A DNA stretch of 35,442 bases, from positions 1 through 35,442 of the forward strand of contig NZ_WBMR01000091.1 of assembly GCF_008923365.1 (NCBI RefSeq). Direction: 5' to 3'. Positions within the stretch are counted from its first letter, which is position 1; each line of letters opens with the position of its first letter. Positions 22,535 through 29,450 of the stretch are shown here, piece by piece. The DNA is from Actinomadura montaniterrae (GTDB lineage Bacteria > Actinomycetota > Actinomycetes > Streptosporangiales > Streptosporangiaceae). The position numbers and the translations under genes were made by a program. Under the pieces are notes generated by a model. It saw only the letters and a program-made list of their open reading frames with translations. It was not told the DNA's origin and searched no databases.

Positions 22535-23182
22535 TCAGCCCCCGTAGAGCTTCTTCTCGTAGACCGCCCCGTCGTAGTGCCGCTCCAGCTCCTCGAGGCT
22601 CTCCTCGGTGTACTGGACGGCCTTGACGATCCGGGCGTGCGAGGGCAGCGTGTCCTCCGCCCACTCCTCCGGCTTCCACATCCTGGAGCGCATCAGCGCC
22701 TTCGCGCAGTGGAAGAAGATCTGCTCGATGTCCACGACCAGCGCCAGCGACGGCCGGTGGCCCTTGACGACCATGTCGTCGAAGAACGGCGCCTCCCGCA
22801 CCAGCCGGGCGCGGCCGTTGATCCGCAGCGTCTCGCTGCGGCGCGGGACCATGAACAGCAGCCCCACGTGCGGGTTGCTCAGGATGTTCAGGAAGCCGTC
22901 CGCGCGGCGGTTGCCGGGCCGGTCCGGGATCGCGATCGTGGTGTCGTCGAGCACGTGCGCGAACCCGGGCGGGTCGCCCTTGGGGGAGACGTCGCAATTG
23001 CCCTCGGCGTCGCTTGTGGCGATCAGGCAGAACGGGGACCGCGCGAGCCACTCCCGGTCCCAGGCGTGCAGCGCCACGCGCTCCTTGTCGATGGCCCGCC
23101 GCATCGGGGCGCCGAGCAGCCCGCGCAGCTCCTCCGCGGAGGTGATCTCGACGACGTCGGTGGACTCGGGGGCGAGCGTCAT
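22535..23182 (-). CDS. PPOX-type FMN-binding flavoprotein (MSMEG_1061 type)
   Basis: The 215-residue split-barrel protein matches the pyridoxamine-phosphate-oxidase-like family. CLIATSDAEGNCDVSPKGDP (residues about 53-72) and IPDRPGNRRADGFLNILSNP (about 86-105) are the FMN- and substrate-site blocks. The later DIEQIFFHCAKALMRSRMW segment is typical of the MSMEG_1061 subgroup. The family binds FMN or F420 and reduces or detoxifies small molecules; the true reaction here is unknown. GGAAGGAG lies 4 nt before the ATG, and TAGCAT upstream may be a -10 box. It faces the DUF5302 gene through a terminator and is divergent from the amidohydrolase gene. Confidence 0.88.
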   Translation of the reverse strand: MTLAPESTDVVEITSAEELRGLLGAPMRRAIDKERVALHAWDREWLARSPFCLIATSDAEGNCDVSPKGDPPGFAHVLDDTTIAIPDRPGNRRADGFLNILSNPHVGLLFMVPRRSETLRINGRARLVREAPFFDDMVVKGHRPSLALVVDIEQIFFHCAKALMRSRMWKPEEWAEDTLPSHARIVKAVQYTEESLEELERHYDGAVYEKKLYGG

Positions 23183-23246
23183 GGCGCTCCTTCCGCCGGG
23201 GGACGTGGAAGATCATGCTAACCGGCGGCGCCGCGGACCTCGCGGG

Positions 23247-23280
23247 CCGGGTCCGGGCCGGGTCCTGGCCGGGTCCTGGC
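23247..23280 (+). repeat. 11-bp tandem repeat in the PPOX/amidohydrolase gap
   Basis: Three copies with an 11-bp period of CGGGTCCNGGC (period starts 23247, 23258, 23269) lie between two divergent genes. The first copy has G where the others have T. The period is close to one helical turn, but no function can be inferred. Confidence 0.5.
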
Positions 23281-23331
23281 CGGTGGGACGCGCCCTTGCG
23301 CCGCGCCGCTCCGGCGTGGTCCTTATAGGGC

Positions 23332-24177
23332 ATGACGGCGATCGCGGATCTCGAGTTCTTCGACTCCCACGTGCACTTCTGGCGGCCCGAGGCCAACGAC
23401 TGGTACCCGGGGCTGGGCGCGTGGAAGCCCGAACTCGTCCGCGACCACCTTCCGGACGGGTACCGCGCGGCGGCGGACGGCGTCGAGATCACCGGCGTCG
23501 TGCACGTCTCCGCGGTGACGAAGCCGGGCGCCCACCTGGACGAGACCCGCTGGCTGGACGAGACGCGCCGCGGCACCGGCGACCCCTCCGCGATCATCGG
23601 CACCGTCGACCCGTCCGCGCCCCTCGACGCGGTCGCCGCCGACCTGGACGCGCAGGCCGCGAGCCCCGCCTTCCGCGGCATCCGGGTCTTCGACGGCCTG
23701 GACCCGGCGGCCGCCGGCGGCCTGTTCCGGCTGCTCGGCGAGCGGGACCTGGTCTTCGACCTGGTCGTCCACCCCGGCGACGCCGCCGCCCACGCGGCCG
23801 CCGCCGAACGCGCGCCAGGCACCGCGTTCGTGCTGGAGCACGCGGGCTGGCCGGACGGCGACGCGCCCGACCAGTTCCGCGCGTGGCGCGACGGCGTCGC
23901 CCGGCTCGCCGCGCTCCCGCACGTCGACTGCAAGATCTCCGGGCTCGGGATGGCGCTCGGCACCCTGGAGGCGGCGCGGCTGCGGCCGTTCGTGGAGACC
24001 TGCCTGGAGCTGTTCGGCGTCGAGCGGTGCTTCTTCGGCAGCAACTTCCCCGTCGACGGCCTCGCCGGGACGTTCCCACAGCTCATGACCGTCTACCGGG
24101 AGATCGTCGAGCCCCTGTCCGGCGGGGAGCGGCGGCGGCTGTTCTCCGGCAACGCCCGCCGCCGCTACCGGGCCTGA
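23332..24177 (+). CDS. Amidohydrolase-family TIM-barrel hydrolase
   Basis: The 281-residue protein starts with the metal-binding HxH motif (DSHVHFW, His13 and His15). It continues with VLEHAGWPDG, CKISGLGMAL and ends with FGSNFPVDGL, whose Asp is the last metal or catalytic ligand. This set fits the branch containing 2-pyrone-4,6-dicarboxylate lactonase and L-fuconolactonase, so a lactone or related C-O bond in a sugar acid or aromatic-ring-cleavage product is the likely target. No Lys for a carbamate bridge is evident, which fits that branch. It is divergent from the PPOX-type gene. A CGGGAAA/TTTCCCG inverted repeat (24199-24234) after the stop may be its terminator. Confidence 0.85.
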   Translation: MTAIADLEFFDSHVHFWRPEANDWYPGLGAWKPELVRDHLPDGYRAAADGVEITGVVHVSAVTKPGAHLDETRWLDETRRGTGDPSAIIGTVDPSAPLDAVAADLDAQAASPAFRGIRVFDGLDPAAAGGLFRLLGERDLVFDLVVHPGDAAAHAAAAERAPGTAFVLEHAGWPDGDAPDQFRAWRDGVARLAALPHVDCKISGLGMALGTLEAARLRPFVETCLELFGVERCFFGSNFPVDGLAGTFPQLMTVYREIVEPLSGGERRRLFSGNARRRYRA

Positions 24178-24286
24178 CGCCCCGCCGGCGCCCGGAACCG
24201 GGAAACTCCTCGGCCGCGCCCGGTGACTTTCCCGTCCCGCCGGGGTCAGTTCAGGTGGGGACGGTCCCCGGAAGGCGAGGGCGGGG

Positions 24287-24889
24287 ATGAGTTCGGTGGA
24301 GACGGTGGCGCTGCTCGAACGGTCCGTCGGTTACGCGCTCGGCGGGCTCGGGGGCGTCACGCCCGCGGCGCTGGGCCGGGCGACGCCGTGCCGCGGCTGG
24401 GATCTCGGGATGCTGCTGCGGCACACCGCCGACTCCCTGGACGCCCTGCTGGAGGCCGTCGACACGGGCTCGGTCCGGCTGGAGCCGGCGCCCGTGCCCC
24501 GCGACGCGCCGCCGGACGACCCGGCCGCCGCGCTGGTGGCGGCGCTCCGGTCCGGCGCCGTCCGGCTCCTCGGCGCCTGGACCACCGCCGACGACCGGCC
24601 GGTCACGGTCGGCGGGTGCCCGATGCGCGCGGTCGTGGTCGCGATGACGGGCGCCATCGAGCTCGCGGTGCACGGCTGGGACATCGGCTGCGCGACCGGG
24701 AGCCCCCGGCCCATCCCGCCGGGCCTCGCCGGGCTGCTGCTGGACCCCGCCATGGCGCTGGTCACCGACACGACGCGCGACGGCCTGTTCGCCCCGGCCG
24801 TCCCGGTGCCGGGCACCGCCGCGCCGGCCGACCGGCTGCTCGCCCATCTGGGCCGCGACCCGCGGGTCTTTCAGGCGCGCGGGGCGTAG
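24287..24889 (+). CDS. TIGR03086-type DinB/maleylpyruvate-isomerase-fold protein
   Basis: The 200-residue protein has the family motif TPCRGWDLGMLLRHTADSLD (residues 33-52) with His46, and Glu125/His129 in AIELAVHGWD. Together these form the presumed divalent metal site of the mycothiol-dependent maleylpyruvate isomerase fold. Compared with the TIGR03084-type protein encoded at 4507-5241, it lacks the extra C-terminal domain. The reaction is unknown; mycothiol-linked chemistry is a family-based guess. It starts 109 bp after the amidohydrolase gene. Its last 19 bp overlap the end of the convergent MBL-fold gene. Confidence 0.88.
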   Translation: MSSVETVALLERSVGYALGGLGGVTPAALGRATPCRGWDLGMLLRHTADSLDALLEAVDTGSVRLEPAPVPRDAPPDDPAAALVAALRSGAVRLLGAWTTADDRPVTVGGCPMRAVVVAMTGAIELAVHGWDIGCATGSPRPIPPGLAGLLLDPAMALVTDTTRDGLFAPAVPVPGTAAPADRLLAHLGRDPRVFQARGA

Positions 24890-25908
24890 CGGCGGACGCC
24901 GCCCTCCTCGTGGGCGTCCAGGACGCCCTGGTCGGCCAGCACGTCCAGGTGCGCCTCGATCTCCAGTACGGCGAGCATCCGGCTGAAAGAGTCGAGGTCG
25001 GCGAGCGTGCGGCGGCGCCGCGTCCAGGTCATCGCCCCGGCGACCGCGAAGGCCGTCCCGTGGCCCGCGCGGACCTGCTCGGCGGCGGCGTCGAGGCGGG
25101 CCGCGTGGTGCTCCAGCAGCTCGTCGATCCGGGCGTGGGTGCTCGGCGTCACCGGGCCGTGCGCGGGCAGCAGCAGCGTGTCGGGCATGTCGCGGACGAG
25201 CCGCAGCGAGTCCAGGTAGCTGCGCAGCGGCCGCCGCTCCGGCTCGGCCTCCAGGCCGATGGACGGGCTGATGTGCGGCAGGACGTGGTCGCCCGCGAAC
25301 AGCAGCCCGGCCGCCGCGTCCCGCAGCACCACGTGCCCGCGGGTGTGCCCGGGCGTGGCGAACACGTCCAGCGCGCGGCCGGTGAGCGCGACCCGCTCCC
25401 CGTCGTCCAGCCAGGCGTCGGGCGCGGTCAGCGGGTCCTCCTCGTCGGCGGGGTCGCGCGGGATCGCGGCGATCTCCGCGGCGAGTTCGGTCGCGCCGCA
25501 GCGGCGGAGCATCTCGATCTGCCGCGCGTGCGGGCCGCGCGTGACGGCGGACGCCTCGATCGACGGCCGCTCACCGCGCCCGACCCGCACCCGGGTGCCG
25601 AACGAGCCGCGCAGCGCGAGCGCCTGCGAGTAGTGGTCCTTGTGCGCGTGCGTGACGAGGAACTGCGCCACGTCCTCGGGCTTGTGCCCGAGCGTGCGGA
25701 GCGCGCTCTCGAGCGCCGTGCGGCTGTCCGGCATCGCCCAGCCGGAGTCGATCAGGACCGGGCCGCCGGCGTCCTCGACGACGTAGACGTTGACGGCGTG
25801 CAGCGACGGGATCGGCAGCGCCAGCGGGATCCGGTGCACGCCGGGCACCACCGGATGGGCCCCCGGTTCGTACCATTCCGCCGCCTGTTCCACCACCGGT
25901 GCCGTCAC
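24871..25908 (-). CDS. MBL-fold metallo-hydrolase (glyoxalase II-like)
   Basis: The 345-residue protein contains the zinc motif THAHKDH (His87, His89, Asp91, His92), then TPGHTRGH with the fourth-ligand region, and FAGDHVLPHISP with the bridging Asp. The last about 75 residues form a small winged-helix-like domain (LDSFSRMLAVLEIEAHLDVL) seen in LACTB2-like hydrolases. It should hydrolyse a thioester, phosphodiester or lactone in the cytoplasm; the substrate cannot be told. The start is a GTG after a G-rich stretch (GGGGGGCGC). A 16-bp imperfect palindrome lies 27 bp upstream. The 3' end overlaps the convergent TIGR03086-type gene by 19 bp. Confidence 0.9.
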   Translation of the reverse strand: MTAPVVEQAAEWYEPGAHPVVPGVHRIPLALPIPSLHAVNVYVVEDAGGPVLIDSGWAMPDSRTALESALRTLGHKPEDVAQFLVTHAHKDHYSQALALRGSFGTRVRVGRGERPSIEASAVTRGPHARQIEMLRRCGATELAAEIAAIPRDPADEEDPLTAPDAWLDDGERVALTGRALDVFATPGHTRGHVVLRDAAAGLLFAGDHVLPHISPSIGLEAEPERRPLRSYLDSLRLVRDMPDTLLLPAHGPVTPSTHARIDELLEHHAARLDAAAEQVRAGHGTAFAVAGAMTWTRRRRTLADLDSFSRMLAVLEIEAHLDVLADQGVLDAHEEGGVRRYAPRA

Positions 25909-25934
25909 CGCGCGCCCCCCGATTCTCGAATCGC

Positions 25935-25950
25935 GTTCTATTAGTGGAAC
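25935..25950. promoter_or_regulatory. Palindromic element upstream of the MBL gene
   Basis: GTTCTATTAGTGGAAC is an inverted repeat with 12 of 16 positions symmetric; all four mismatches are transitions. It lies 27 bp before the MBL gene start and is AT-rich against its surroundings, so it likely marks the promoter or operator. A second palindrome, CGATTC-TC-GAATCG, sits between it and the gene. Confidence 0.35.
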
Positions 25951-26036
25951 TTACTTCATCCCGGAAACCCCCCGCACCGCCGGGGGCGCCGGCAGCGTCG
26001 TTTCTGGGGGGCGACCCCCAGACCCCCGGGGTGGGG

Positions 26037-26088
26037 GCTGACCGGTGCCCTGCACTCCGCTGGCGCTCCGTTCCGGGCACCGGTCAGC
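26037..26088 (-). terminator. Inverted repeat at the end of the coiled-coil gene
   Basis: GCTGACCGGTGCCC (26037-26050) and GGGCACCGGTCAGC (26075-26088) are perfect 14-bp inverted repeats around a 24-nt loop. The right arm contains the stop codon of the minus-strand coiled-coil gene. A second hairpin, CTGGGGG-GCGA-CCCCCAG, lies at 26004-26021. Together they make an efficient transcription stop and may be a dispersed intergenic element. Confidence 0.65.
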
Positions 26089-26962
26089 CGTGCGCGGCGT
26101 CGCGGTCGGCGGCGCGGCGCGCCTCCTTCGCCGCCTTCCGCGCCTCCCGCGCCGCCTCCTCCGCGCGGGCGCGCGCCTGCTCGGCCCGCTCCGCCTTGCG
26201 CGCCGCCGAGTCCCGCTCCGCCGTGGCGCGGTCCAGCTCGTGCCGCAACCGCCCCACCTCGGCGGACGCGTCGTCCGCCACCCGCTTCGCCGCGTCGGCG
26301 CGCTCGGCCCGGTCCGCCAGGGCGCGCTCGGCCTCGTCCGCCTTCCGGGCCAGGGTCTCCGCGCGGCGGGCGCGCGCCGCGCTCGTCCGGGTGACCTTCG
26401 GCCGCTCGGCCTTCTTCTCCCGTCGGGCGGGCTTCTCCGGCGGGGCGGGCTTGCTCTGCTCCTTCGGCGGCGGCTCCGGGGCGAGGGCGAAGCCCGCCGG
26501 GACGAAACCGGTGTGGCTGCGCGGCTGCGGCAGGCGCCCCTCCCGCACCTCGGCGGCGACCTCCTCGTCCACGGTGGCCGCCTGCAGGGTGTCCTCGACC
26601 TCGCGGACGGCCTGGTCGCGCAGCGGACGCCCCGCCTCGGCCGCGATCTCGCCCGCCCGGCGCAGCAGGGCCGCGACGAGCCGCGCCCGCTGCTGCTCCA
26701 GGTCGCCGAGCCCGCCGCCCGAGGCCCACGCCTCCCGCATCCGCGCGCCGACGTCCAGCAGCCGGCCGAGATCGCCGGCCGCCGACCGGGCCAGCAGGTT
26801 CACCGCCCAGGCCGACAGCGTCGGCCGGCGCAGCCCGCCGATCCGCTTGGCGAGCGCGGCATCCCCCTCCGCCTTGGCCTCGCGGACCAGCCGCGTCCGG
26901 GTCGCCACGAACTCCTCCGGCACGACGCGGTACAGCTCGTCGGCCGCCGTCGAGAACTCCAC
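26084..26962 (-). CDS. Uncharacterised protein with a C-terminal coiled coil
   Basis: The 292-residue protein has two parts. Residues 1-135 are helical and conserved-looking (VPEEFVATRTRLVREAKAEG, RRPTLSAWAVNLLARSA), a pattern found in many actinobacterial hypothetical proteins. A Pro-rich linker (PPPKEQSKPAPPEK) leads into about 110 residues of nearly uninterrupted Ala/Arg/Glu-rich heptads (about 180-288) that should form a long coiled coil. No catalytic motif, signal peptide or membrane helix is seen. A structural or DNA-associated role is conceivable but unproven. It lies upstream of the MBL gene on the same strand, behind the double hairpin. Confidence 0.8.
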   Translation of the reverse strand: MEFSTAADELYRVVPEEFVATRTRLVREAKAEGDAALAKRIGGLRRPTLSAWAVNLLARSAAGDLGRLLDVGARMREAWASGGGLGDLEQQRARLVAALLRRAGEIAAEAGRPLRDQAVREVEDTLQAATVDEEVAAEVREGRLPQPRSHTGFVPAGFALAPEPPPKEQSKPAPPEKPARREKKAERPKVTRTSAARARRAETLARKADEAERALADRAERADAAKRVADDASAEVGRLRHELDRATAERDSAARKAERAEQARARAEEAAREARKAAKEARRAADRDAAHG

Positions 26963-26991
26963 GCCCGTCTCCTACCCGCCCGGAGCCGATC

Positions 26992-27564
26992 TCAGGGGCG
27001 CAGGGCGTCCTCGACGAGGGCGAGCAGCCGGCCGGGCTGCGCGGGGTCGTGCGCCGCCTCCTCGGTGGCGAGCGCCACGCCCACGACCAGCTGCATCATG
27101 TCGGCGGCCGTCACGTCGGGGCGCGCCGCGCCCGCCCGCTGGGCGTGGGCGAGGACGCGCCCGGCCGCCTCCCGGATCGCGGTATGGCAGTCGAAGCCCA
27201 GGTCCGGCGGGCCCGCCAGCGCCGCGCCGCCGAGCCCGTGGTCGCCGCTCGCGTGGTCGAGGAAGGCGCGCAGCCAGCCCGCCAGCGCGGCGCCGGGGGG
27301 CTCGGAGGCGATCAGCCGGTCCGCCCGGGCGCACAGCCGCTCGACGCGGTCGGCGAGGACGGCGGCCAGCAGCGCCTGGCGGGTGGGGAAGTGCCGGTAG
27401 AGGGTGCCGGGGCCGACGCCCGCGCGCCGCGCGATCTCGTTGAGGGACGCGTCCGGGCCGTTCTCGGCGAACGTCTCGCGGGCCGCGGCGAGGACCCGCT
27501 CGCGGTTGCGGCGGGCGTCCGCGCGCAGCGGGCGCCCGGGGCGCGTCTCGTCCGCCGTGGTCAT
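26992..27564 (-). CDS. TetR-family transcriptional repressor
   Basis: The 190-residue regulator has a TetR helix-turn-helix at about residues 38-60 (ASLNEIARRAGVGPGTLYRHFP). The all-helical ligand domain ends in ALVEDALRP. I chose the inner ATG at 27564; an upstream start at 27600 would add 12 residues without family character and would run into the operator region. It is divergent from the F420-type LLM oxidoreductase gene, and the gap contains two near-identical palindromes that are very likely its operators. It should repress both genes until a ligand, perhaps the oxidoreductase substrate, binds. Confidence 0.9.
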   Translation of the reverse strand: MTTADETRPGRPLRADARRNRERVLAAARETFAENGPDASLNEIARRAGVGPGTLYRHFPTRQALLAAVLADRVERLCARADRLIASEPPGAALAGWLRAFLDHASGDHGLGGAALAGPPDLGFDCHTAIREAAGRVLAHAQRAGAARPDVTAADMMQLVVGVALATEEAAHDPAQPGRLLALVEDALRP

Positions 27565-27602
27565 CGTCCCATCCTGGGCCGTCGCGGTCCGGGTAGCCAA
27601 CT

Positions 27603-27652
27603 GGAGAAGTTCTCCGTATCGTACCCCGGGAGTAACCGGAGAAGCTCTCCGG
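27603..27652. promoter_or_regulatory. Twin TetR operators
   Basis: GGAGAA-G-TTCTCC (27603-27615) and CCGGAGA-AGC-TCTCCGG (27636-27652) are perfect inverted repeats that share the core GGAGAAGYTCTCC. Their centres are 35 bp apart, so the two sites are about 3.3 helical turns apart. They lie between the divergent TetR and LLM oxidoreductase genes; the second ends 16 bp before the LLM start. Confidence 0.7.
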
Positions 27653-27668
27653 AAATTGGAGGCGTGTG

Positions 27669-28580
27669 ATGGAGCGGGACGGGCTCGGCCGGGTCGGGAT
27701 CTGGACGTTCGCGTTCGACGGGCGGCCGGCGGGACGGGTGCGCGAGGCGGCGGCGGAGATCGAGGAGCTCGGCTACGGGGCGATCTGGTTCGGGGAGGCG
27801 TTCGGGCGCGACACCGTCGGGCAGGCGTGGCTGCTGCTGGGCGCGACGCGGCGGATCGCCGTCGCGTCCGGGATCGCCAACGTCGCCTTCCGCGACCCGA
27901 TCGCGATGGCGGGCGCCGCGCGCACGCTCGGGGAGGCGTTCCCGGGCCGCTACCTGCTCGGGCTCGGCGGCCACCGGGTCGGCGACCCCGGCGAGCTGGA
28001 CGGCTACGCGATGCCGCCGGTCGGGCGGCCGGTGCCGATGATGCGGGCCTACCTCGACGCGATGGACGCGGTGCCGCGGCACAGCCCGGATGCCGACCCG
28101 GTGCCGCGCCGGGTGCTGGCGGCCCTCGGGCCGAAGATGCTGGAGCTGGCGGCCGAGCGGACGTGGGGTGCGCATCCGTACTTCGTGCCCGTCGAGCACA
28201 CCGTGCGGGCCAGGAAGATCATGGGCCCGGACGCGTTCCTGGGCGTCGAGCAGGCCGTCGTCCTCGACACGGACGCCGCTCGCGCCCGGGAGGTGGCGCG
28301 GGCGCACGTCGGCGGCTACGTGCAGGCGGCGGAGCACCAGCGGGCCAGCGTGCGGCGGCTCGGGTACGGCGATGACGACATGACGGGCGGTCCCGGCGGC
28401 GGCCCGAGCGACCGGCTCGTGGACGCCATCGTCGCGCACGGTGACGTGGACGCGATCCGCAAGCGCGTGCAGGAGCACCTGGACGCGGGCGCCGACCACG
28501 TCTGCGTCCAGGTCCTCACCGAGGACCCGGCGGCGCTGCCGCTGGAGCAGTGGCGCGAGCTGGCCCCGGCGCTTCTTTGA
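27669..28580 (+). CDS. LLM-class F420-dependent oxidoreductase
   Basis: The 303-residue luciferase-like TIM barrel is of the TIGR03620 kind. The N-terminal block VGIWTFAFDGRPAGRVREAA, the segment AIWFGEAFGRDTVGQAWLLL and the central ASGIANVAFRDPIAMAGAAR are characteristic. The C-terminal VRKRVQEHLDAGADHVCVQV-like end (here IRKRVQEHLDAGADHVCVQV) closes the barrel. In actinobacteria these enzymes usually take hydride from F420H2 rather than FMNH2; the substrate is unknown. GGAGG lies 6 nt before the ATG at 27669, and a GTG one codon earlier is the alternative. Control by the divergent TetR repressor through the twin operators is very likely. Confidence 0.9.
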   Translation: MERDGLGRVGIWTFAFDGRPAGRVREAAAEIEELGYGAIWFGEAFGRDTVGQAWLLLGATRRIAVASGIANVAFRDPIAMAGAARTLGEAFPGRYLLGLGGHRVGDPGELDGYAMPPVGRPVPMMRAYLDAMDAVPRHSPDADPVPRRVLAALGPKMLELAAERTWGAHPYFVPVEHTVRARKIMGPDAFLGVEQAVVLDTDAARAREVARAHVGGYVQAAEHQRASVRRLGYGDDDMTGGPGGGPSDRLVDAIVAHGDVDAIRKRVQEHLDAGADHVCVQVLTEDPAALPLEQWRELAPALL

Positions 28581-28592
28581 ACCGGCAGGCCA

Positions 28593-28635
28593 TGGACGCG
28601 ATATGTCGCTTCTGCTTATACTCGTACGCGAGTAT
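28593..28635 (+). promoter_or_regulatory. padR promoter overlapped by its operator
   Basis: TGGACG (28593-28598) and TATACT (28617-28622) with an 18-nt spacer form the promoter. ATACTCG-TACG-CGAGTAT (28618-28635) is a perfect 7-4-7 inverted repeat that covers the -10 box and the expected start point. This fits negative autoregulation by the PadR protein encoded next. Confidence 0.6.
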
Positions 28636-28655
28636 TCGTTGACGAGGAGCACGGC

Positions 28656-29300
28656 ATGCCGAAGCGGCGGAAGGTGAGCAACCTTCTGGGGCTCGCCGTG
28701 CTGTCGACGGTCTCCGCCAGGCCCATGCACCCGTACGAGATGGCCTCGCTGATGAAGGCGCGTGGCAAGGACCACGACATGGACATCAAGTGGGGCTCGC
28801 TCTACACAGTCGTCCGGAACCTGGAGAAGCACGGGTTCCTGGCGGTGGAGGGCAGCGTCCGCGACGGCGCCCGCCCCGAGCGCACCGTCTACCGGATCAC
28901 CGACGCCGGGCGCGAAGAACTGGCCGACTGGGTGCGGGAGCTGATCGAGGTCCCCGAGACCGAGCACCGGCGGCTCGAGGCCGGGCTGTCGGTGCTCGGC
29001 GCGCTCGGCCCGGACGAGACCGCCGAGCTGCTGCGCCGCCGCCTCGGCGCGCTGGAGCAGCGGATCGCGGGCGAGCGCGCCGCGCTCGCCGCCGAGACCG
29101 AGGTGCCGCGCGTCTTCCTGCTGGAGGCCGAGTACGCCCTGGCCATCCTGCAGGCGGAGGCGGACTGGGTGCGGGCCTTCCTCGGCGAGATCACCGGCGG
29201 CACGCTGGAGGGCCTGGCGATGTGGCGCGCGTTCCACGCCACCGGACACGTCCCGCCCGAGATCGCGGAACTCGCGGAAAGGGGTGCCACCGAGAGCTGA
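28656..29300 (+). CDS. PadR-family transcriptional regulator
   Basis: The 214-residue regulator has the PadR winged helix: NLLGLAVLSTVSARPMHPYE (residues 9-28), the recognition region WGSLYTVVRNLEKHGFL (46-62) and the wing GARPERTVYRITDAGREEL (72-90). A long C-terminal helical part (100-200) is the dimer domain of subfamily 1. GAGGAGC lies before the ATG. PadR proteins commonly repress an adjacent multidrug ABC exporter, and exactly such a pair follows 150 bp downstream on the same strand. A perfect palindrome over its own promoter suggests autoregulation. Confidence 0.92.
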   Translation: MPKRRKVSNLLGLAVLSTVSARPMHPYEMASLMKARGKDHDMDIKWGSLYTVVRNLEKHGFLAVEGSVRDGARPERTVYRITDAGREELADWVRELIEVPETEHRRLEAGLSVLGALGPDETAELLRRRLGALEQRIAGERAALAAETEVPRVFLLEAEYALAILQAEADWVRAFLGEITGGTLEGLAMWRAFHATGHVPPEIAELAERGATES

Positions 29301-29309
29301 GCACGGCCC

Positions 29310-29335
29310 GGCGGCGGTGCTGCAACACCGCCGCC
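29310..29335 (+). terminator. Hairpin between padR and the ABC genes
   Basis: A perfect 10-bp stem (GGCGGCGGTG / CACCGCCGCC) closes on CTGCAA, 10 bp after the padR stop. It may end part of the padR transcript or lower expression of the ABC genes. No U-tract follows. Confidence 0.5.
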
Positions 29336-29450
29336 GCGCCTCAGAACCCACCACGGAAACCCGCTCGCGGAGCAGGTCCCGGCGGCGAGACCTCGAAACC
29401 AGCCTATCCGGGACGCCCCGACGAGCACGTCTCGCCGTACGGAGGCGACC

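Noticed and set aside
20775..24086. An 1103-residue minus-strand open frame spanning several genes
   Set aside because: It crosses terminators and genes on both strands and shows only shadow composition. The P450, PPOX and amidohydrolase genes explain the region.
24199..24234. CGGGAAA/TTTCCCG inverted repeat as an operator
   Set aside because: The arms are only 7 bp with a 22-nt spacing, in a GC-rich gap; it may be a weak terminator of the amidohydrolase gene, but chance is not excluded.
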